This document shows positions 6,555 through 13,007 of a DNA stretch of 18,925 nt, piece after piece. How positions within the stretch are numbered: the stretch's first letter is position 1; each line of letters begins with the position of its first letter. The translations under genes were made by a program, and so were the position numbers. The stretch is taken from positions 1-18,925 of the forward strand of contig JAGMDP010000010.1 of the NCBI GenBank assembly GCA_023128635.1. The letters run 5' to 3'. The notes under the pieces were generated by a model. That model made no database searches. It was given only the letters and a program-made list of their open reading frames with translations, and had not been told where the DNA came from. The stretch is from Candidatus Heimdallarchaeota archaeon. Its GTDB lineage: Archaea > Asgardarchaeota > Heimdallarchaeia > JABLTI01.

Positions 6555-7933
6555 TGCCATTCTTTCATAATTGTGTTTGAGTGGATGACGTCTATGCAGG
6601 GCATTTTCGCAAGTTTTTCAACTATTGGCTGATAACCTCTGCCAATAGTTCTTGAACGTATAGTGATCATGATGTCATATTTGCCTGTAATAACAGAAAC
6701 TTGCTCCACACCAGAAATGGCTTTTATTTGTTCATAATCACAGAGTTGACCTGCTTTTATTTTCGCAAAAATCATGATTTTTACTTCACTCATTGATAAA
6801 CCAATAATACCACTAAATACTAGAATTACTCCAACTCCTCTTAGTAACCAAATAACCCAAGCGAATTCTCCTCCAGGTAATGGGAAGTGTGCCGGCCAGA
6901 TAAACCCGAAGATAACAGTTATTGGGATTCCAGCAATCACTGAAACCGAGGATAATGAGGTTACTATTGACATTTTCCCCATTGATAGTGCTCTAACATA
7001 TAGGATTCTTGCTACAAAAACAAGTAACATTGAAAGAGCTATAGGAAATAGTGCTGGGAGGAAAGTTGATCTGAATACTGAAAAACCCTCTGCATCCATG
7101 AAAGGTAATGAAAAGATTATCGCAAAGAATGCCATGAAAAGTAATGTCCACAAGCGGATATTTGTTGAATCTAAATTCTCTCCATTCTTGTATTTAGTTG
7201 CGACAGCTTTTTTCTGAAAGATGACATAAACCGCAGCACTCGTATTTAGTACTAGGAAGACAAGAATTAGATTCACCCAATTAAAGGAACCACTACTCGT
7301 GAAATCAATAGCAGCCAAGATTACTCCTAAGAAAATCATAATGATAGACTGAATTTCTGGAGCACAAGGACGTGTTCTATCAACTACTAAATCACCAATG
7401 ATCAGGTAAATTATAACAAATTGAGATGCAGGTAAGAATATCGACAAATCCATGTCTTTGATTATTATAAAATATGAAAAGGTGTTAATTCCTGAGAGCA
7501 AACCAGATAATGACAACCAAAGAAACATTTTCTTGTTTGGTAAACGAATACCTTTGTATTGTGGATCAATAAATTGACCTAAGAATGAAAATTTACGTTT
7601 TTCTTCTTTTTCTGGCTGACTTTCTTTTAGTTGATTGGAATCTGAAGTCTTCCTTTTCTTAAGTTTCTCAGTTAATTTAGTAAACGGTTTTTTACTAATT
7701 GGTATCCATAATATTAGTGCAAATAAGAAACTAACAATTATACCAATAATCATCGATTGTATCGTAAATACGTATTCGTTTGTTTCTCCTAAACTATTGA
7801 CAACAATAGCTGAACCAGTATATCTATCGATGGCAATCCAGATCGAACCAATTATACCTGAAAGTATTGCTAGAATAATGAAAGTATACTTTCTTCGTAC
7901 TTTTCTAAACGGTCTTGTTCGCCTATCAGCCAT
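6548..7933 (-). CDS. DMT/EamA-like ten-helix transporter with C-terminal RAM (Lrp/AsnC) domain
   Basis: This 461-residue protein has two parts. Residues 15-382 hold ten predicted membrane helices (about 16-35, 58-79, 136-158, 163-184, 195-212, 218-240, 261-279, 290-314, 321-346, 357-382), the 2 x 5 layout of drug/metabolite (EamA-type) transporters. A long charged cytoplasmic loop (80-135) lies between helices 2 and 3. Residues 383-461 form a complete RAM domain, the effector-binding domain of Lrp/AsnC regulators. It follows the usual strand-helix-strand-strand order, and VSVITGKYDIMI at 412-423 matches the conserved G-x-Y-D effector loop. No DNA-binding helix is present. It probably moves an amino acid or similar metabolite and is gated by ligand binding at the RAM domain (inference). 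It follows the RAM-only gene by 27 bases, with Shine-Dalgarno GAAGGAG at 7943-7949. ATG start. Confidence 0.85.
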   Translation of the reverse strand: MADRRTRPFRKVRRKYTFIILAILSGIIGSIWIAIDRYTGSAIVVNSLGETNEYVFTIQSMIIGIIVSFLFALILWIPISKKPFTKLTEKLKKRKTSDSNQLKESQPEKEEKRKFSFLGQFIDPQYKGIRLPNKKMFLWLSLSGLLSGINTFSYFIIIKDMDLSIFLPASQFVIIYLIIGDLVVDRTRPCAPEIQSIIMIFLGVILAAIDFTSSGSFNWVNLILVFLVLNTSAAVYVIFQKKAVATKYKNGENLDSTNIRLWTLLFMAFFAIIFSLPFMDAEGFSVFRSTFLPALFPIALSMLLVFVARILYVRALSMGKMSIVTSLSSVSVIAGIPITVIFGFIWPAHFPLPGGEFAWVIWLLRGVGVILVFSGIIGLSMSEVKIMIFAKIKAGQLCDYEQIKAISGVEQVSVITGKYDIMITIRSRTIGRGYQPIVEKLAKMPCIDVIHSNTIMKEWHS

Positions 7934-7942
7934 ATTCAGCTA

Positions 7943-7949
7943 CTCCTTC
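7943..7949 (-). promoter_or_regulatory. Shine-Dalgarno of the transporter-RAM gene
   Basis: GAAGGAG on the minus strand ends nine bases before the ATG at 7933. It lies in the 27-base gap after the RAM-only gene and supports translation of the transporter from a shared message. Confidence 0.65.
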
Positions 7950-7960
7950 ACTTGAAATTT

Positions 7961-8218
7961 CTAGGTAAATTCTTTCTGAATTATTGAAGTTGTTGTCTCA
8001 AATATACCATCAATTATGTGTATATCCAATGTTCGTTCATGCATTTCTTCCAAAGAATTAGTTTCTAAGCGAACAATAACATCGTATTCTCCTGTAATTA
8101 CTGCTACTGAGGTTATTCCATGAATTTCTTTCAGTTTTGCTAGAACATCTTCAGTGAAACCTAATTTGATATTTATTAGAATGTAAGCGCTGATTGTTTT
8201 CTTATCATTTGCACTCAT
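7961..8218 (-). CDS. Stand-alone RAM (Lrp/AsnC ligand-binding) domain protein
   Basis: From ATG 8218 the product is 85 residues. A TTG at 8227 would add three residues. It consists only of an Lrp/AsnC RAM domain: TISAYILINIKLG, helix FTEDVLAKLKEI, strand TSVAVITGEYDVIVRLE with the effector-loop motif G-E-Y-D, helix LEEMHERTLDIHII, and strand IFETTTSIIQKE. There is no helix-turn-helix. Stand-alone RAM proteins are known to form dimers, and often octamers, that bind amino acids in the groove between subunits. The following gene, 27 bases on, is a transporter ending in the same domain. VAVITGEYDVIV and VSVITGKYDIMI align without gaps, so direct mixed assembly is likely (inference). A TATA-like stretch (GATATTTTAAAA on the minus strand, about 8237-8248) lies about 25 bases upstream, consistent with a nearly leaderless message. 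Confidence 0.88.
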   Translation of the reverse strand: MSANDKKTISAYILINIKLGFTEDVLAKLKEIHGITSVAVITGEYDVIVRLETNSLEEMHERTLDIHIIDGIFETTTSIIQKEFT

Positions 8219-8312
8219 TTTTTTCAACCGATTTTTTTTAAAATATCAACTGCTTTAATAAGTTAATGAATTGTATTTAAATTGAAGAGTTTAATAGATA
8301 CCTTATTTGACT

Positions 8313-8331
8313 TGAGTTAAATCTAATTTAC
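8313..8331 (+). promoter_or_regulatory. TATA-like promoter of the methyltransferase gene
   Basis: The stretch TGAGTTAAATCTAATTTAC lies 17-35 bases before ATG 8348, with TTAAAT at 8317-8322 the best TBP candidate. The message would start within a few bases of the ATG. The 129-base divergent gap also holds the RAM gene's promoter, at its other end. Confidence 0.35.
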
Positions 8332-8347
8332 TTGCGCTGTTGATTAT

Positions 8348-9676
8348 ATGAATGAAATTTCTGATACTAATATTGCTATAGTCTCACATGAAGAGGTAAT
8401 TACTATTCTGGTAAAGTATGAGAAATATAAGGATACAATTCGAAATATTATCCGTCATCATTTAAGTGAAAATAATTTTGCTAACAATATTGCTGCAACA
8501 ATACAATCACTTTCTATTGGTGTTATACGGTATCTAAATACTATTAATTTTGTATTGAATCAAGTAATCAAACAAAGTTCAATAAAAGAAATTACAGTCT
8601 CAGACATGAATAGATTGCGATTAGCTTTATTTGAAGGGGTATGGCAGAAGATTTCTTTTCAAAATTTAATCCCAATAATCAAAACAAAAGAACATCTGAA
8701 AATATTAGCAGAAGCACTTCAATTTGATCTCAATACAAGAGTGAAATCAATAAATTACTTCGGTAGAAATAGTTTGATTCATTCTCATCCATCATTTCTG
8801 ATAGAGATTTTATCGGAAAAACTTGGAAGAAATAAGACAATTGAATTACTAAGGAAAAATAATTCTCCTGCAAAATCCTATTTTCGAGTTAATCAACTTA
8901 TCAAAAATTCTGATGAGATTTTATCGAAGCTTAAGGAAATTGGTGTTTTACTAAAAAAAGACCCAGATATTCCTTTTCTATTTGAGATAAAGGAAGGATT
9001 GATGGCAGCTGTCAATTCAGATTTTTTCAAAAACGGAAAAATATTCATTCAAGATAAAGCTAGTGTTTTTGCAGTTACGACCCTTGATCCTAAACCTGGA
9101 GATATTGTTCTGGATGCTTGTGCTGCACCAGGCATGAAAACTCAATTAATATGGGAATTAATGAAAAGTAAAGGACACTTGTTAGCTAACGATTTAAGTT
9201 ACAATCGCTTAAAAAGTACACAACAACGATTTCAATCAATTGGAGTAAATAACATAGATTGGATAAACAGTGATTCAACTAATACTCCAATCACTAAGGC
9301 AAATAAAATCTTGATTGATGCTCCATGCACATCAACAGGAATCATTCAAAGTCATCCCTCATACAAATGGCGACTCAACAAAAAATGGCTCTTCTCAATA
9401 ATGACAATACAAAACAAAATCCTTGAAGGAATTCTCTCAAGATACTCAGATAGACCAGGAACAGAAATTGTTTATGCAACTTGCTCTGTCCTACCTCACG
9501 AAGGAGAGAATCAAATAGACTCTTTGTTAGAACGCTATGATATAGAACTGCTAGATGGTCCAAAGCAAGGATTAAGTGGTTATGCAAATTATAAATGCAC
9601 TCAAAAAGTGAAAAGATTCTTTCCACATATTCATAAAACCAATGGCTTCTTTATATCACGTTTTAGAATTAGCTAA
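8348..9676 (+). CDS. NSUN/RsmB-type RNA m5C methyltransferase
   Basis: This 442-residue protein has an N-terminal all-helical NusB-like domain (about residues 12-135), a linker/PUA-adjacent region with the family FRVNQL motif, and a Rossmann methyltransferase domain. SAM-binding motif I is VLDACAAPGMKTQ (254-266), followed by acidic NDLSYNRL (281-288). Motif IV is LIDAPCTSTG with Cys327, and motif VI is VYATCSVLPHEGENQ with Cys379. These are the two cysteines of the NOL1/NOP2/Sun family: Cys379 forms the bond to cytosine C6 and Cys327 helps release the product. The NusB-plus-Sun layout matches bacterial RsmB (16S rRNA C967) and some archaeal homologues, so an rRNA target is likely but not proved. 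It has its own promoter and converges on the acidic surface protein gene. Confidence 0.93.
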   Translation: MNEISDTNIAIVSHEEVITILVKYEKYKDTIRNIIRHHLSENNFANNIAATIQSLSIGVIRYLNTINFVLNQVIKQSSIKEITVSDMNRLRLALFEGVWQKISFQNLIPIIKTKEHLKILAEALQFDLNTRVKSINYFGRNSLIHSHPSFLIEILSEKLGRNKTIELLRKNNSPAKSYFRVNQLIKNSDEILSKLKEIGVLLKKDPDIPFLFEIKEGLMAAVNSDFFKNGKIFIQDKASVFAVTTLDPKPGDIVLDACAAPGMKTQLIWELMKSKGHLLANDLSYNRLKSTQQRFQSIGVNNIDWINSDSTNTPITKANKILIDAPCTSTGIIQSHPSYKWRLNKKWLFSIMTIQNKILEGILSRYSDRPGTEIVYATCSVLPHEGENQIDSLLERYDIELLDGPKQGLSGYANYKCTQKVKRFFPHIHKTNGFFISRFRIS

Positions 9677-9757
9677 TTACTTACGCTTCTTTTCTAAAAT
9701 TTCTTTTAAATTTGCTTATGTAATTAAGATAAAAAAAATAAGAGAGAAAAAAGAGGT

Positions 9758-10864
9758 TTATTTCTTCTTTCTTCGTAAAGCAATTAAAGATCCGCTGACA
9801 GCAATCAAAGCAACAGCGGCACTTGCAATTAGGAACCCACTTCTAGACAGCTCAGGGAAAAACAACCCAAAGCCTAAGCCTAGTTGGTACCCAATAAGAA
9901 TGCCACTTACGCCAACTTTTGGATCATGAATAATCTTGTTACCTGCTACATAGTTAAGGTAGATTATTTGCTCAACATCAACAGGATCAAAAGGAGTGTA
10001 ATAGACTGGATGTTCAACACCATCGGTAGTAGCGACTTCTTTCCAAGAAAAGAATCCCTTATAGGCATTGAAACTAAGTGCAATTTCTACTTCTTCTTCA
10101 GTAAAACCAAGCTCTTCGTCATCAGTTTCTGTTTCATATTCAGATTCGCCTTCAAATTCAAGGTCAGTTTTTAGTGCTACTCGTTCAAAAGCACCAACAA
10201 AATCATTGATATAAATATCAAATTTGATTTCAGTTGGAGTTATTAGAATATCATCGACCATAACAAATCTATTTGTTATATAAGCAATAATGCCGAATTT
10301 TCCATCTGTTGTATTTGCGATTAAAATATGCAAGTCACCATCTGGGTCAGCATCATATGTGTATTGGATGTTACTGAATCCACCAATATTATAGGTTTCA
10401 ACAGCAGTATCAATAGCAGGATCATAGATATTGTCAGCGTCTGCATCATTGTAACCAATTAATTGAAGGAAGCTGATTTCATACTCAAGTTCAACTTCAC
10501 TTTCTGTTTCGCCAACTTCAATTTCAGCTTCGTATTCGAGTTCTATGCTCAAATCGCTACCACTTGAAGCATCAATAGTAACCTGAAAAGAATTTTCACT
10601 TTCGAATTCACCGATTTCAGTCTCACTCTCAGAATAAATCTCTGCATATGTACCATCTACATCTACTGTTACACTTCTTTCATTTTCTTCTTCATCATCA
10701 TCATCTATCTCGTCGTCATCGTCATTAGCAACAAAATTAGTATTAGATATTGCTTCTTTGCCATTTACAAATAAAGGTATCATTATTGTTGCTGTAAGCA
10801 TAAACAGAAAGAGTAATGAGACAATAAGAGAAGTACTCTTCTTTAGTTGTGATTTTTTTAACAA
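9758..10864 (-). CDS. Acidic membrane-anchored surface protein with calcium-like loops
   Basis: Residue numbers count from GTG 10873 (371 residues). A Lys-rich n-region and a hydrophobic helix (15-36) form the signal. Next is a nearly pure Asp/Glu segment (51-65), then strands alternating acidic with aliphatic or aromatic residues (for example ELEYEAEIEVGETESEVELE, and again at 237-265). YNDADADNIYD (141-151) and DADPDGD (174-180) look like calcium-binding loops of the DxDxDxxxD kind. The end is a membrane helix (345-365) with the tail RRKKK. I do not recognise a family; Asgard genomes hold many such anchored acidic proteins. I prefer TTG 10864 because AGGTGA (10870-10875, minus strand) sits five bases before it and overlaps the alternative GTG. 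It is a single gene, probably terminated in the T-rich stretch (minus strand) below 9758. Confidence 0.82.
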   Translation of the reverse strand: MLKKSQLKKSTSLIVSLLFLFMLTATIMIPLFVNGKEAISNTNFVANDDDDEIDDDDEEENERSVTVDVDGTYAEIYSESETEIGEFESENSFQVTIDASSGSDLSIELEYEAEIEVGETESEVELEYEISFLQLIGYNDADADNIYDPAIDTAVETYNIGGFSNIQYTYDADPDGDLHILIANTTDGKFGIIAYITNRFVMVDDILITPTEIKFDIYINDFVGAFERVALKTDLEFEGESEYETETDDEELGFTEEEVEIALSFNAYKGFFSWKEVATTDGVEHPVYYTPFDPVDVEQIIYLNYVAGNKIIHDPKVGVSGILIGYQLGLGFGLFFPELSRSGFLIASAAVALIAVSGSLIALRRKKK

Positions 10865-10875
10865 TTTTTTCACCT
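10862..10875 (-). promoter_or_regulatory. Shine-Dalgarno AGGTGA before a TTG start
   Basis: On the minus strand AGGTGA (10875-10870) is complementary to the usual archaeal 16S rRNA tail and lies five bases before TTG 10864. The alternative GTG 10873 lies within this site and has no ribosome site of its own, so the TTG is favoured. Confidence 0.5.
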
Positions 10876-10956
10876 TTTTATTTTAATTTTTTTGTTTATT
10901 TTTTTGGGGATATTCATCTCTTAAACAAATATCTAATTAATATGTGTGTTCTATTA

Positions 10957-10966
10957 CTTAAATAGG
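10957..10966 (-). promoter_or_regulatory. TATA-like promoter of the acidic surface protein gene
   Basis: On the minus strand CTATTTAAGT at 10966-10957 would place the transcript start near 10935, giving a leader of about 65 bases with a Shine-Dalgarno. That is longer than for most genes in this window. Confidence 0.4.
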
Positions 10967-11020
10967 TTTTCTTATAATTAATTAGATGAACAGTTACAGA
11001 AAAATAGACTTCGGGATACA

Positions 11021-11054
11021 AACTTCTGTAGTCGAAGTTACAATTTTTTGTAAC
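11021..11054. promoter_or_regulatory. Two overlapping, mutually exclusive inverted repeats
   Basis: AACTTC (11021-11026) pairs with GAAGTT (11034-11039) over a seven-base loop. GTTACAA (11037-11043) pairs with TTGTAAC (11048-11054) over a four-base TTTT loop. Both stems are perfect and share GTT at 11037-11039, so only one can form at a time. They lie 40-75 bases after the stop of the minus-strand regulator gene and about 55 bases upstream of the acidic protein's TATA box. They could be a terminator/antiterminator, or overlapping protein-binding sites. Confidence 0.45.
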
Positions 11055-11093
11055 AATTTTATAGTATTCCAATTTTCTTTTTCACATCCAAAT

Positions 11094-11942
11094 TTATCTA
11101 AAGAGGACGAAGATCACAACCATGATCTGAACATAGTTGAGGATTAATGAAATGATAATCGATTTATCAAGAGATAATTTCTTTACAACTCCTAAGGATG
11201 TTGATAAAACTATGAAGGTCCATATTTGAAATACTCCATGAATTATTAACAAAGGTATCAATGGTAGTTGTAAAGTAACTTGAACTGAAAGGTTGATAAT
11301 GAAGATAATAATGCTAAATATGAAAACCGGTAAGAAGGCTATGCCTGTTACACTTATGAGAGCCGCTGTTCCTTCCTTTTTCTTAAAGACAAATCGTGCT
11401 ATTAATTCTGCACATCCACCCAAGAAAAGCCAGCTTAAAATAAGACTGAGATAAGAGAAGTAAATCTCTGTTTCAATTGAGAGAGTAAAATTCCCTATTA
11501 GTAAAATATCATCCCTATAACTAAGATAACCACATATTATCGCTAGAATAAGGAATTCAGCTAATGTACGATAAGGATGCTTAGCAAAGAAAGCTACAAC
11601 AGGTCTAAGAGAGATTCCAAAAAAGCTAAGAATCCTAGGTTCTGTTGGCTCTTGTTCAACTTCTAAACTATCTTCGATTTCTTCGGATTTACTGATCGCA
11701 AGAAGTTTGACAGCTCTTTCCCCATCTTTTGTAAGATAATATTGTTTTTCATCGTCTTGTATTAACAAGTTCTCAAGCTTATGTAAGTGGTGATATAATG
11801 GTCCAGATTTTAATTGTGTTATTCTTACAAGTTCTTTATAGGAGAGTTTCTCATTAGCAGCAACTTCTTCAATGATTTTTCTCCTAATGGGATTAGCTAA
11901 TACATCAAAAAGTAATGATTCATGATCTACTTCATCTGACAT
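11094..11942 (-). CDS. Membrane-tethered winged-helix regulator with Yip1-like domain
   Basis: Residue numbers count from TTG 11951; the likelier ATG 11942 gives 282 residues. Residues 11-85 are a winged helix-turn-helix of the ArsR-like type. LLFDVLANPIRRKIIEEV leads to LSYKELVRITQLKSGPLYHHL, where the recognition helix carries YHHLHKLE, and then to the wing KQYYLTKDGERAV. After an acidic linker (88-105) come about five membrane helices (130-144, 162-187, 196-222, 229-256, 263-284). The order, with GGCAELIARFVF and IAFLPVFIFSI, resembles the Yip1 family. DNA binding is therefore tied to the membrane, suggesting one-component sensing of a membrane or envelope state (inference). The target is unknown; a palindrome at its own promoter suggests autoregulation, and the next gene downstream on the same strand is the acidic surface protein. 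Confidence 0.82.
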   Translation of the reverse strand: MSDEVDHESLLFDVLANPIRRKIIEEVAANEKLSYKELVRITQLKSGPLYHHLHKLENLLIQDDEKQYYLTKDGERAVKLLAISKSEEIEDSLEVEQEPTEPRILSFFGISLRPVVAFFAKHPYRTLAEFLILAIICGYLSYRDDILLIGNFTLSIETEIYFSYLSLILSWLFLGGCAELIARFVFKKKEGTAALISVTGIAFLPVFIFSIIIFIINLSVQVTLQLPLIPLLIIHGVFQIWTFIVLSTSLGVVKKLSLDKSIIISLILNYVQIMVVIFVLFR

Positions 11943-11963
11943 ATACGGCAACCCGTAATATTA

Positions 11964-11982
11964 TCTCTGAATACTTGAGAGA
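11964..11982. promoter_or_regulatory. Imperfect palindrome, candidate autoregulatory operator
   Basis: TCTCTGAATACTTGAGAGA matches its own reverse complement at 14 of 19 positions (half-sites TCTCTxAA and TTxAGAGA). It lies between the TATA-like boxes (minus strand, 11990-11997 and 12000-12010) and the ATG at 11942, covering the expected transcript start. A winged-helix dimer bound here would block initiation. Confidence 0.45.
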
Positions 11983-11987
11983 AAATA

Positions 11988-12011
11988 AACTTAAATAGAT
12001 ATTTATATAGA
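11988..12011 (-). promoter_or_regulatory. TATA-like promoter of the regulator gene
   Basis: Two overlapping TATA candidates are seen on the minus strand: TATATAAATA (about 12010-12000) and TATTTAAG (11997-11990). Either would start the transcript at about 11967-11980, leaving a leader of 25-38 bases. Confidence 0.45.
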
Positions 12012-12077
12012 AAAAAGACCTTGATTTTCTAGTTTACTTAATCTTTAAAATTGAGATAAAATACGATTTGTAAAATA

Positions 12078-12590
12078 ATGGATTTGATTGTTGTGAATAG
12101 CAGAGATTTAGAAACCGAAGAGAAAATTCTCTATAATGAATGGTTACCAATGAGTAAATTCATAGTAATTCTATTTGCTTTTGTGATAGCTGTATTAATT
12201 TCTACTGCTATAACGACCTCAATTTATGCCCCTACAACTAGAGTATATATGTTGCCCATTTATGCATTACTTTGCTTGTTTTTTGTTTTAATAGGTATAA
12301 ATTATCGAGGAATACAAATCACATTAACTAAAAATGAAATTAAAATTAAATTTGGATTGCTTAATAAGAAAACAATATTAATTGATGAAATAGTTGCAAG
12401 TGAAGTTATACAAGCAACAATCGGGAAATACTTTGGATTAGGTGCTAGAATGGGTTTTGATTCCTCAGTTGCTTTTATTATAAACTTTGGTGATGCAGTA
12501 AAACTAACTTATGATCATGACAAATTATTCGTCTTCTCATCTAGAGACAGTCAAAAAATATGTAATATGCTAAACGAATATATAGAGTAA
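12078..12590 (+). CDS. Two-helix membrane protein with bacterial PH-like domain
   Basis: This 170-residue protein has two membrane helices (26-47 and 56-76) followed by a soluble domain of about 90 residues. The domain pattern is an I-T-L-T-K-N-E-I-K-I-K-F-G strand pair, the IDEIVASEVIQA strand, then GKYFGLGARMGFDSS and VAFIINFGDAVKLTYDHDKLF. It ends in the helix DSQKICNMLNEYI. This matches bacterial PH-like membrane proteins (YdbS/DUF304-like and relatives), where strands pass through a conserved G-rich stretch and end in an amphipathic helix. The role of such domains is mostly unknown; they may bind lipid or protein partners at the inner face of the membrane. A TATA-like CTTTAAAATTG lies about 30 bases upstream of the ATG. 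The DUF2769 gene follows within 40 bases and is probably co-transcribed. Confidence 0.8.
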   Translation: MDLIVVNSRDLETEEKILYNEWLPMSKFIVILFAFVIAVLISTAITTSIYAPTTRVYMLPIYALLCLFFVLIGINYRGIQITLTKNEIKIKFGLLNKKTILIDEIVASEVIQATIGKYFGLGARMGFDSSVAFIINFGDAVKLTYDHDKLFVFSSRDSQKICNMLNEYIE

Positions 12591-12626
12591 TAATAAAATG
12601 AAAAATAACCTAATGATGTGAATTCA

Positions 12627-12947
12627 ATGATAGACGATACAAGTTACAAGGTTTTTGCTTTTGAAGAGAAGATTCAGATGATGAATGCAATGACAGAGAA
12701 ACAGCTCCAGGATAGCCTTGAACAAGTAAAGTTCATGTGCAAAGATTATTGCGGAAAATGTCCAAGTTATCAAGGAACTGGGGAAACTAATTTTGCATTT
12801 TGTTCTATCAGTAAAAGCTCCATCATTAAAGAGAAAAAAGGTTGTCTATGCACACAGTGCCCTATCTCGAAGACAATGAGTCTAAGATGGGAGTTTTATT
12901 GTACTGATGGTAATGCAATAGACTTAGCAATTGCTGAGAAGAAGTAG
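12627..12947 (+). CDS. DUF2769-family cysteine-rich protein
   Basis: The product is about 106 residues from ATG 12627; a GTG at 12618 would add three. It shows the DUF2769 signature of eight cysteines: CKDYCGKCPSY (Cys41/45/48 in GTG-start numbering), ETNFAFCS (Cys62), KGCLCTQCP (Cys76/78/81) and FYC (Cys95). The spacing suggests binding of a metal or an iron-sulfur cluster. The family is found mainly in methanogens and other archaea and has no assigned function. An N-terminal helix (VFAFEEKIQMMNAMTEKQLQ) precedes the cysteine domain. There is no membrane segment. The preceding gene ends 27-36 bases upstream, so both may be on one message; the short run GATGTGA before the ATG is only a weak ribosome site. 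Confidence 0.8.
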   Translation: MIDDTSYKVFAFEEKIQMMNAMTEKQLQDSLEQVKFMCKDYCGKCPSYQGTGETNFAFCSISKSSIIKEKKGCLCTQCPISKTMSLRWEFYCTDGNAIDLAIAEKK

Positions 12948-12952
12948 AAGGT

Positions 12953-12990
12953 TTGGAGAAAAAGAAAGAAAAAAGAAATGCATCGCATTC
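12953..12990 (-). terminator. Hairpin plus T-rich terminator for the minus-strand gene
   Basis: Read on the minus strand, AATGC/GCATT (12977-12989, three-base loop) is followed by a long run of T with a few C. It lies about 18 bases after the stop of the small Met/His-rich gene. The stem is short, but the pyrimidine tract is long enough for archaeal U-rich termination. Confidence 0.5.
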
Positions 12991-13007
12991 CTTTATTGTG
13001 GTTTTAA

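Noticed and set aside
6774..7217. Plus-strand open frame of 147 codons inside the transporter gene
   Set aside because: It is the reverse of a well-supported ten-helix transporter with a RAM domain; the translation has no family features.
7635..7955. Plus-strand open frame of 106 codons across the 5' end of the transporter gene
   Set aside because: It is a shadow of hydrophobic codons on the other strand, with no promoter or ribosome site.
9642..9929. Plus-strand open frame of 95 codons over the end of the methyltransferase and acidic protein genes
   Set aside because: It overlaps two well-supported genes and has low-complexity Lys/Phe content.
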